DNA from: Acidimicrobiales bacterium
Lineage (GTDB): Bacteria; Actinomycetota; Acidimicrobiia; Acidimicrobiales; RAAP-2
DNA length: 64,000 bases
Direction of reading: 5' to 3'
NCBI GenBank assembly: GCA_025351385.1
Contig: JANXWA010000028.1
Span: 51,583-115,582 of the forward strand
Below the pieces are notes generated by a model that saw nothing but the letters and a program-made list of their open reading frames with translations, was not told the DNA's origin and did no database searches. The translations under genes were made by a program, and so were the position numbers. Below, one piece after another: positions 57,994 through 64,000 of this stretch. Numbering within the stretch: position 1 is the stretch's first letter; each line of letters starts with the position of its first letter.

Positions 57994-59001
57994 ATGTCGA
58001 TACGCGTGGCAATTAACGGATTCGGGCGAATTGGACGCGGCTACCTGCGGGCGTCGCTCGCCAATCCGGACGTCGAGGTCATCGCGGTCAACGACCTGAC
58101 CTCTCCCGCGACCAACGCCCACCTCTTGAAGTACGACTCGACCCAGGGTCGCCTCGACGTACCGGTCACTCTGAGCGATGAGGGCATGGTGGTGGGGAAC
58201 CGCACGATCAAGGTCCTCGCCGAGCGCGACCCCGCGGCCCTGCCGTGGGGGGAGCTCAACATCGACGTCGTCATCGAGTCGACCGGCCGCTTTACGACCC
58301 GCGAGTCGGCCGCCGCTCACCTCACGGCCGGCGCGCGCAAGGTCATCATCTCGGCCCCGGCCGCCGACGTGGACGCGACGTTCGTCATCGGCGTCAACGA
58401 GGACACCTACGACCCCGCCACCCACCACGTCGTGAGCAACGCTTCGTGCACGACCAACTGCTTCGTGCCGATGGTGAAGGTCCTCGACGACGCCGTGGGC
58501 GTCCAGACGGGTCTCATGACGACGATTCACGCCTACACCAACGACCAGAACCTGCTCGACCTCGAGCACAAGGACCTGCGACGGGCCCGCGCGGCCGCGG
58601 TGAACATCGTGCCCTCCTCCACGGGCGCCGCGCGCGCGACGAGTTTGGTGCTGGCCTCGATGAAGGGCCGCCTCGACGGCACGTCACTGCGCGTGCCCAT
58701 CCCCGACGGCTCGATCACCGACTTCACGGCCATCGTGCGCTCGACGACCGTCGACGAGATCAACGCGGCATTCAAGGCTGCCGCCGACGGCCCGTTGAAT
58801 GGCGTGCTCGTCTACACCGACGAGCACATCGTCTCGTCGGACATCGTCGGCACGCCGGCGTCGTGCACCTTCGACTCGCTCATGACCATGGTCCAGCGGA
58901 TCGACGACCAGCAGAGCCTCGTGAAGATCTTCGGCTGGTACGACAACGAGTGGGGCTACTCGAACCGGCTGGTGGACCTCACGGCCCACATCGGTCAGTA
59001 G
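57994..59001 (+). CDS. gap: glyceraldehyde-3-phosphate dehydrogenase
   Basis: 335 aa. VAINGFGRIGRGYLRASLAN is the NAD-binding N-terminus, SNASCTTNCFVPMVKVLDD carries the catalytic Cys, TTIHAYTNDQNLLDLEHKD the catalytic His, and WYDNEWGYSNRLVDL the C-terminal signature. Asp in AVNDLTSP after strand 2 suggests NAD preference. GAGGAG lies 5 bases before the ATG. It starts the glycolytic run gap-pgk-tpiA-secG. Confidence 0.96.
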   Translation: MSIRVAINGFGRIGRGYLRASLANPDVEVIAVNDLTSPATNAHLLKYDSTQGRLDVPVTLSDEGMVVGNRTIKVLAERDPAALPWGELNIDVVIESTGRFTTRESAAAHLTAGARKVIISAPAADVDATFVIGVNEDTYDPATHHVVSNASCTTNCFVPMVKVLDDAVGVQTGLMTTIHAYTNDQNLLDLEHKDLRRARAAAVNIVPSSTGAARATSLVLASMKGRLDGTSLRVPIPDGSITDFTAIVRSTTVDEINAAFKAAADGPLNGVLVYTDEHIVSSDIVGTPASCTFDSLMTMVQRIDDQQSLVKIFGWYDNEWGYSNRLVDLTAHIGQ

Positions 59002-59005
59002 CCCG

Positions 59006-60145
59006 GTGGCGAACCCCCTCCCGTCCTACGAGCGCTGGGGGAGCCTCGCCGGCAAGCGAGTCCTCGTGCGCGTCGACTTCAACACGCCCGTCGCCGAGGT
59101 GAACGGGCGCCTCGAGGTCACCGACGACTTCCGGATCCGCTCGACGGTGCCCCTGCTCGAGGAGCTGCTCGGGCTGGGCGCCACGGTCGTCGCCTGCACC
59201 CACTTCGGCCGGCCGAAGGGACAGGTCGTGGCCAAGTACAGCGTCGAGCCGGTACGTCAGCGTCTCGCGGCGCTCTGCCCCGGCGTCGAGCTCATGGAGA
59301 ACTTGCGCTTTCATCCGGGCGAGGAGGCGAACGACCCGGCCTTCGGCGCGGCGCTGGTCGAGGGCTTCGACTACTACGTCAACGAGGCGTTCGGAGCGTC
59401 GCACCGCGCCCACGCGTCGATCATGGTCCCCCCGACGATCCTGCCAAGCGCCGCGGGGCCCAACCTCCAGCGAGAGGTCGCGACGATCCTCGGTCTGCTC
59501 GAGCGTCCGGCGCGGCCCTTCGTCGCGATCGTCGGCGGCGCCAAGGTCGCCGACAAGATGGGCATCGTCAAGGTGCTCTGCGAGAAGGCCGACACGGTGA
59601 TCGTCGGCGGCGGGATGTCGTTCACCTTCGAGGCGGCCCTCGGGAGGACCGTCGGCTCGTCGCTCCTCGATCCCACCCACGTGGACCAGTGCGCGGCGCT
59701 GCTCGAAACGGGCAAGGTCCTCATCCCGGTCGACTCGCGGGGCCTGCCCGACGGCTCGCCCTTCGGACGCGGCGGAGGCAGTGACGAGGCCGTCGACTTC
59801 GGCGCGAGCATCCCCGACGGCTTCGTCGGACTCGACATCGGCCCCGCGACGACGGACTCTTTCGTCGAGGCCATCAACGGTGCGTCGACGATCCTGTGGA
59901 ACGGCCCGATGGGCGTCTTCGAGGACCCGCGCTTCGGCGCGGGCACCGTGGCGGTCGCCCGAGCGGTCGCCGCGTCGGACGGGGTCTCGGTCGTCGGTGG
60001 CGGCGACTCGGTCGCCGCGCTGCAGTCCTACGGCCTCGAGGACGACGTCACCTTCGTCTCCACCGGTGGGGGAGCGTCCCTCGAACTGGTCGAGCTCGGC
60101 GACCTGGTGGGCCTGAGGGCCCTGCGTGAAAGCAAGTGGAACTAA
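59006..60145 (+). CDS. pgk: phosphoglycerate kinase
   Basis: 379 aa, at the short end for bacterial Pgk (about 390-400). It makes ATP from 1,3-bisphosphoglycerate. RVLVRVDFNTPVAEVNGRLE is the N-terminal signature, CTHFGRPKGQ and LRFHPGEEANDPAF the substrate loops, VAIVGGAKVADKMGIVKVL the hinge, TILWNGPMGVFEDPRFGAGT and VVGGGDSVAALQSYGLEDDV the nucleotide loops. GTG start, 4 bases after gap. Confidence 0.96.
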   Translation: MANPLPSYERWGSLAGKRVLVRVDFNTPVAEVNGRLEVTDDFRIRSTVPLLEELLGLGATVVACTHFGRPKGQVVAKYSVEPVRQRLAALCPGVELMENLRFHPGEEANDPAFGAALVEGFDYYVNEAFGASHRAHASIMVPPTILPSAAGPNLQREVATILGLLERPARPFVAIVGGAKVADKMGIVKVLCEKADTVIVGGGMSFTFEAALGRTVGSSLLDPTHVDQCAALLETGKVLIPVDSRGLPDGSPFGRGGGSDEAVDFGASIPDGFVGLDIGPATTDSFVEAINGASTILWNGPMGVFEDPRFGAGTVAVARAVAASDGVSVVGGGDSVAALQSYGLEDDVTFVSTGGGASLELVELGDLVGLRALRESKWN

Positions 60146-60943
60146 GTGACCAATCCCCTCAAGCCGCTCGTGATCGGCAACTGGAAGATGAACCTCGACT
60201 TCGTCGAGGCCGTGCACCTCGGCCAACAGATCGGGGTGCTGTTGCGCCACGCGCCGGCCGAGCACACCGAGGTCGTCGTCGTCCCGCCGTTCGTGGACCT
60301 GCGAAGCGTCAACTCCATCGTCGCCTCCGAGCGAATTCCTGTCGGCGTCGGCGCCCAGCACGTCAACCCCCACGACAACGGCGCCCACACCGGTGAGGTC
60401 AGCGCGACGATGCTCAAGCGACTGGGCGTCGAGTGGGTCCTCGTCGGGCACTCGGAGCGGCGTGCGATGTACGCCATGGACGACGTCGTGGTCGCCGAGA
60501 CGCTGCGCGCCGCGGTGCGAAACGGCCTGCGCGCCGTGTTGTGCGTCGGCGAGCCCCAGGAGGTGCGCGAGGACGACGGCCACGACGCCTACGTGGCCTC
60601 CCAGCTGGCCAGCGCGCTCACGGGGCTCGACCCCAAGTTCCACGAGCTGGTCACCGTCGCGTACGAGCCGATCTGGGCGATCGGGACCGGACTCACGGCG
60701 TCGACCGAGCAGGTGCGTGCGATGACCTCGCACCTGCGGTCCACGTTGGCCCGTCTCGGGTTGAAGGAGTGCCGCGTCCTCTACGGTGGCTCGGTCAACG
60801 CCGAGAACGCGGCCTCGATCGTCGCCGAGGGCCTCGTCGACGGGTTCCTCGTCGGCGGCGCGAGCCTCAAGGCGGAGTCGTTCCTCGCCGTCGTGCGGGC
60901 CTGTGACGACTGCTACGCTCTAATGGCTAATCGGAGGTCGTGA
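60146..60943 (+). CDS. tpiA: triosephosphate isomerase
   Basis: 265 aa. LVIGNWKMNLDFVEAVHLG carries the catalytic Lys, EWVLVGHSERRAMYAMDDVV the catalytic His, TVAYEPIWAIGTGLTAS the catalytic Glu on the loop, and VLYGGSVNAENAASIVAEGL the phosphate site. The GTG at 60146 follows the pgk stop directly. Normal in all respects. Confidence 0.97.
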   Translation: MTNPLKPLVIGNWKMNLDFVEAVHLGQQIGVLLRHAPAEHTEVVVVPPFVDLRSVNSIVASERIPVGVGAQHVNPHDNGAHTGEVSATMLKRLGVEWVLVGHSERRAMYAMDDVVVAETLRAAVRNGLRAVLCVGEPQEVREDDGHDAYVASQLASALTGLDPKFHELVTVAYEPIWAIGTGLTASTEQVRAMTSHLRSTLARLGLKECRVLYGGSVNAENAASIVAEGLVDGFLVGGASLKAESFLAVVRACDDCYALMANRRS

Positions 60944-61173
60944 TGTTCACTTGGACATTCATCGTTATTGAGGCCACGTCGGCCGTCGGACTGATCTTCC
61001 TGGTGCTATTGCACTCGGGACGTGGTGGCGGCATCTCGGACCTCCTCGGTGGCTCCATGGGCGCGGCGGCCTCTGGCTCGACCGTCGTCGAGCGGAACCT
61101 GGACCGCATCACGATCGCCGTTGCGCTGATCTTCACCTTCGCCACGCTGACCCTCGACCTGCGTTTGCAGTAG
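60943..61173 (+). CDS. secG: protein translocase subunit SecG
   Basis: 76 aa, two membrane segments (about residues 3-23 and 52-70) joined by the Gly-rich loop GRGGGISDLLGGSMGAAASG that is diagnostic of SecG. It is the non-essential third subunit of SecYEG. GGAGG at 60933 favours ATG 60943; a GTG one codon earlier is also open. The gap-pgk-tpiA-secG order is widespread. Confidence 0.93.
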   Translation: MFTWTFIVIEATSAVGLIFLVLLHSGRGGGISDLLGGSMGAAASGSTVVERNLDRITIAVALIFTFATLTLDLRLQ

Positions 61174-61176
61174 TCC

Positions 61177-62838
61177 ATGATCCCCCGAGGATCGTTTCGC
61201 CGCTCCTCGGTCGGGGTCCTGTGCCTGGTCGCGGCGATGGCGCCGTTGTGGGTCTCGGGCGCCACGGCGGCTCCGCCCACCTCCAACAACCTCAAGACCC
61301 TCAACGTCTCCCTGCCCGGTCCCTTCAACGGGTGCACGTACTTCGACGCCGGCGCGAACCCGACGAGCAACGCCGTGCTCGACCTCGTGCGCCCCTCGGC
61401 CTTCCTCACCAGCTCCGCGGGCAACCTGGTCGGCGAAGGCGGCCCGATCGCCTCGGCCGAGCTCACCTCGCTGACGCCCGAGGTGGTCCACTACACGATC
61501 GCCCCGCACGAGAAGTGGAGTGACGGCACCGCCTTCACCGGCGCCGACCTGGTCGCGTGGTGGCTGAGGGCCCGCAATCTGACCAGCGTTCAGAGCGACG
61601 GCTACCGGGCCATTGCCTCCCTCGTCGATTCGAAGGACGGTCTGACCGTGACCGCCACCTTCGACACCCCCTACGCCGACTGGAACCTCCTCTTTCGCGA
61701 CGTCGAGGCGCTCGGGTCCACCTCGGGCTGCTCGCTCAGCGCCTTCGTGCACCGTCCCTCGCTCGGTCCCTACCGGGTGCTCAGCGCCACGTCCGCCAGG
61801 ATCGTCCTGGTGATGGATCCCCGTTGGCCCGTCGCGGCCAATCGGTTCGGCCGCGTCGTGCTGAGCGACGACGCCGTGATCCCCAAGTCCGCGAAGGCCA
61901 AGTTCGTGGGCTACTCGCTCGACGTCAACCGGGCCCAGATCCTCGCGCTCAGCTCGCATCCGTCCGTCCTCAGCCGGGTCGGCACGTCGAGCACCATCGA
62001 GGAGATCACGTTCGCCCCCGCCCGCCCCTTCTCGAGCCGGCTCGCCGTGCGCCAGGCCCTCAGCTGGTCGGTGGACCGCCAGAGCATCATCGACCAGCTC
62101 TTTGGCGCGGTCACGTTCTCGACGTCGGTCGCCGCGTCGGCGTTCTACTCCCAGGGCCAGAACAACTACCCGGGATCCAACGGTACCGGCCCCTCGTCCC
62201 AGACGACGACCACGATCTCGACGCCCCACGTCGCGGTGAGCCGTCTGGCCGACTGCCTCTCGTGCGCGATCAGCGTGCTGGCGAAGAACGGATTTCATCG
62301 CACGGCGACCGGTTGGGCCACCGCCGGCGGTATCGCGCTCGCGATACAGATGGCCGTCGGTCCTAGTCCGCTCGACCACGCCGTGGCCAACCGCGTGGCA
62401 CACCAGTGGGGCCGTCTGGGCGTGGTGGTCACTCAGGTTCCGTCGAACAGCGACGTGGCCGCCTCAGTCGCTGCAGCGACCGGAAAGACCGACGTCGCGA
62501 TCTTCGCGCGACCCACCGTGACGACCGCGTCGTTTGCGGCGAGGTCGTGGAGCGGTCCCGGATATGCCGATACCTACCCTTCTGGTTGGCGATCGACCGC
62601 CGTCAACCTGCTCTTCAGCCAGGCGATCGTGAACTTCAATCCAGTCGCGGCATCATCGACCTGGCTGACGATGGACCAGGCGGTCTTGAACTCGTTCTGG
62701 GTCCGGCCGTTGTTTACGTCACCTTCACTTCTCGAATGGTCCAATACGATGACGGGCGTCAACGGCAGCTTCTCCGTGCCGGGCCTGCTTGACCAGTTGC
62801 CCACATGGTCAACGACTCCGCTGGTCACAGGATCTTGA
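61177..62838 (+). CDS. ABC transporter solute-binding protein, family 5 (peptide/nickel type)
   Basis: 553 aa. Sec signal peptide: MIPRGSFRRSSVGVLCLVAA, cleavage probably after SGATA. The mature chain shows the family 5 order: VVHYTIAPHEKWSDGTAFTG with ADLVAWWLRARN is the hallmark (x-W-S-D-G-x-x-x-T-A-x-D), then LAVRQALSWSVDRQSIIDQL, and near the end PTVTTASFAARSW. There is no lipobox Cys after the hydrophobic core, so it is not an obvious lipoprotein, unlike most such proteins in monoderms. No permease genes adjoin; it may serve the dppBCDF-type transporter 14 kb upstream. It starts 3 bases after secG, so it may be read through from the glycolytic operon. Confidence 0.83.
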   Translation: MIPRGSFRRSSVGVLCLVAAMAPLWVSGATAAPPTSNNLKTLNVSLPGPFNGCTYFDAGANPTSNAVLDLVRPSAFLTSSAGNLVGEGGPIASAELTSLTPEVVHYTIAPHEKWSDGTAFTGADLVAWWLRARNLTSVQSDGYRAIASLVDSKDGLTVTATFDTPYADWNLLFRDVEALGSTSGCSLSAFVHRPSLGPYRVLSATSARIVLVMDPRWPVAANRFGRVVLSDDAVIPKSAKAKFVGYSLDVNRAQILALSSHPSVLSRVGTSSTIEEITFAPARPFSSRLAVRQALSWSVDRQSIIDQLFGAVTFSTSVAASAFYSQGQNNYPGSNGTGPSSQTTTTISTPHVAVSRLADCLSCAISVLAKNGFHRTATGWATAGGIALAIQMAVGPSPLDHAVANRVAHQWGRLGVVVTQVPSNSDVAASVAAATGKTDVAIFARPTVTTASFAARSWSGPGYADTYPSGWRSTAVNLLFSQAIVNFNPVAASSTWLTMDQAVLNSFWVRPLFTSPSLLEWSNTMTGVNGSFSVPGLLDQLPTWSTTPLVTGS

Positions 62839-62867
62839 TCTTGGCAAATCGGTAGCCCACTAGCGGC

Positions 62868-62873
62868 TAAAGT
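62868..62873 (+). promoter_or_regulatory. candidate -10 for tRNA-Leu(GAG)
   Basis: TAAAGT ends 10 bases before the mature tRNA 5' end, the same spacing as for the other tRNA-Leu gene. TTGGCA at 62841 is a possible but too distant -35. Confidence 0.35.
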
Positions 62874-62883
62874 AGAACTTCGC

Positions 62884-62970
62884 GTCGGAGTGGCGGAATA
62901 GGCAGACGCGCCAGCTTGAGGGGCTGGTGCCCTCAGGGGCGTGCGGGTTCAAGTCCCGCCTCCGACACCA
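62884..62970 (+). tRNA. tRNA-Leu(GAG)
   Basis: 87-nt class II tRNA including an encoded 3' CCA. Acceptor stem GTCGGAG (62884-62890) pairs with CTCCGAC (62960-62966), discriminator A, then CCA. D-arm GCGGAATAGGCAGACGC, anticodon stem CCAGC/GCTGG around loop TTGAGGG giving anticodon GAG (codons CUC/CUU), long variable arm, T-arm GCGGGTTCAAGTCCCGC. Its 3' part is the likely insertion point of the element beginning on the right: the recombinase gene ends inside it. Confidence 0.96.
62920..62970. mobile_element. probable attachment-site edge of an integrated element (tRNA-Leu 3' end)
   Basis: The 3' half of tRNA-Leu(GAG) abuts a site-specific recombinase gene whose stop codon lies within the tRNA variable arm. 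A tRNA 3' end plus an outward-reading recombinase is the classic border of a genomic island or prophage. The other border is outside the window, so the core length is unknown. Confidence 0.5.
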
Positions 62971-64000
62971 CAGTTATGCCACCTTTCTTGAGGCCGACCT
63001 CGTCTAACGCGACAGTGAACGGCGGCGCCCCTGCAACTTGAACGGTGAGTCGGTCAGGGTAGATGCAGACCGAGTCGACCAGATTCTTGACGAGCGTCCA
63101 GCGTTCCGTGGGTGTGGCGGCGTCCCATATACGTTGCGCTTCGAAGTCAGCCAGTACTTCTGCCACCTGGTCGAACTTGTCCACCGCCTCCTCACGAACT
63201 GTTTCGGCGCGTTCAAAGTCCTCGACCTCTCTTTCCAAGGTTTGAAGTTGCGCGGTCAGTCGTCGGTGCTCGACGGCATAGGTTTCACCGTCCATGTGTT
63301 CGTTCACACACAAGTCGAGAATCCTTTGCAGTTGTCTCTCAAGTCTTGCAATCGCCAACTTGTGTGTAGGTCGCGCAGGTGCGTCGGCACGTCGATGCGC
63401 CGTGAGTTGATAGCGAATGGCAGCCTGGAGGTCCTTGTCGTCCGCCAGTAACCCGAGTCCCAAGACCGTCGCTCGCTCAAGTCCGTTCGCGGAACGCGCC
63501 GGTTGCGTGCAGCGCTGTCCCTGTCCGCCGCACCGGAAGAAGCCCTGTCCACGGTCGTTATAGCGGATGCTCGCGACGCGCCCGCAGAGTCCGCAGCGGA
63601 CGGTCCCCGAGAGCAGGTGGCGCCCGTGGCGATGTCCGGGTGTGTAGCCGCACTGTGCGGCGGTGAACTGGCGCTCATTGACCAGGGGGGGATGGATTCC
63701 GGGATACCACTCGCCCGAGTACTTCACCAGGCCCAGATACGCACGGTTGCTGGCAATGAAGCGCACCGTCCCGTACTTCATGGCGACCTCGTCGGCGACC
63801 TGTTGGAAACTGCGGCCCTGGGCGCGAAGTTCGAAGATGCGCTGGACGATCGGTGCCGCATCATTGGGCATGAGTTCGCCATTCACCATGTCGTAGCCAG
63901 TCGGCGCGTGGTTCTGCCAGCGGCCCTTTTCCGCGGCCTGGAGTTGGCCCATTTTCGTGTTCTCCACGATCTGGTCGCGGTAGTACTGCGCAAAGACGCC
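62933..64000 (-). CDS. large serine recombinase (5' part outside window)
   Basis: About 355 residues are visible; the N-terminal resolvase catalytic domain lies beyond base 64000. The part seen begins with the linker helix (VFAQYYRDQIVENTKMGQL), then the recombinase domain (APTGYDMVNGELMPNDAAPI, FIASNRAYLGLVKYSGEWYP), the zinc ribbon (TVRCGLCGRVASIRYND, FFRCGGQGQRC), and a long coiled coil (LEREVEDFERAETVREEAVD). These are the domains of phage and island integrases of the phiC31 type. The last dozen codons (VSEAGLEPARP) are simply antisense of the tRNA gene. Base composition is visibly less GC-rich than the neighbours, consistent with transfer. Confidence 0.88.
   Translation of the reverse strand, partial: GVFAQYYRDQIVENTKMGQLQAAEKGRWQNHAPTGYDMVNGELMPNDAAPIVQRIFELRAQGRSFQQVADEVAMKYGTVRFIASNRAYLGLVKYSGEWYPGIHPPLVNERQFTAAQCGYTPGHRHGRHLLSGTVRCGLCGRVASIRYNDRGQGFFRCGGQGQRCTQPARSANGLERATVLGLGLLADDKDLQAAIRYQLTAHRRADAPARPTHKLAIARLERQLQRILDLCVNEHMDGETYAVEHRRLTAQLQTLEREVEDFERAETVREEAVDKFDQVAEVLADFEAQRIWDAATPTERWTLVKNLVDSVCIYPDRLTVQVAGAPPFTVALDEVGLKKGGITVVSEAGLEPARP

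Noticed and set aside
58979..60733. 584-codon minus-strand frame opposite pgk and tpiA
   Set aside because: Shadow of two certain glycolytic genes.
62933..62972. C-terminal VSEAGLEPARP of the recombinase as a conserved peptide motif
   Set aside because: It is the reverse-strand reading of the tRNA-Leu gene, a known source of spurious similarity between unrelated proteins.
63306..63367. Perfect 10-base inverted repeat ACACACAAGT / ACTTGTGTGT, arms 42 bases apart
   Set aside because: Lies inside the recombinase coding region; a few such pairs are expected by chance in 64 kb.

Overview
The window is a GC-rich, densely packed stretch of bacterial chromosome. It carries core actinobacterial genes: a PimA-like mannosyltransferase, mycothiol synthase, menaquinone genes, an ANTAR response regulator and a DPM-type mannosyl transferase. 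Gene order is a compact version of actinobacterial synteny familiar from Mycobacterium and Streptomyces. I read it as an Actinomycetota genome, plausibly a small-genome deep lineage such as Acidimicrobiia; that placement is inference. Almost all of the window is housekeeping, and accessory DNA is confined to a few islands.

Layout. 1-9.1 kb: end of a pimA-like gene, a degenerate M48-type membrane protein, pdxS-pdxT (vitamin B6), yebC, ruvC-ruvA-ruvB (Holliday junction resolution), yajC-secD-secF (secretion). 9.1-20.4 kb: rel, hisS, aspS, mgsA/rarA, alaS, ruvX, mltG, aroE. 20.4-26.6 kb: two SEDS cell-wall polymerases, a bifunctional-nuclease-family protein, polyphosphate kinase, a flippase-like membrane protein. 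26.7-33.6 kb: ppm, menF-menG, a MaoC hydratase, a VIT-family transporter, mshD, a 62-aa protein, ygfZ, a TrpF-like protein lacking catalytic residues, a small secreted protein. 33.6-36.8 kb: fabD-fabG-acpP-fabF behind a tRNA-Leu(CAA). 36.9-43 kb: menC, a coiled-coil protein, pdtaR, polA, rpsA. 43-48.8 kb: an island between rpsA and coaE holding a dppBCDF-type ABC transporter, a frameshifted secreted beta-propeller gene and a secreted OmpA-domain-like protein. 48.9-61.2 kb: coaE, uvrB, uvrA, uvrC, rapZ, yvcK, then gap-pgk-tpiA-secG, with whiA missing from its usual place. 61.2-64 kb: a peptide-type solute-binding protein, tRNA-Leu(GAG), and a large serine recombinase running out of the window, marking the edge of an integrated element.

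Working together: ruv, uvr, polA, mgsA and ruvX form a repair and recombination complement; yajC/secD/secF and secG are parts of the Sec translocase; menF, menG and menC serve menaquinone synthesis; the fab cluster serves fatty acid elongation; gap/pgk/tpiA serve central glycolysis next to the carbon-flux regulators rapZ and yvcK. The solute-binding protein at 61 kb is a candidate partner for the ABC transporter at 44-47.6 kb, which has none of its own.

The strongest non-coding signal is a recurring promoter layout: a TANNNT hexamer ending 6 (sometimes 7) bases before the start codon at sixteen gene or operon starts, which suggests leaderless transcripts. No CRISPR array, insertion sequence or rRNA gene was seen.
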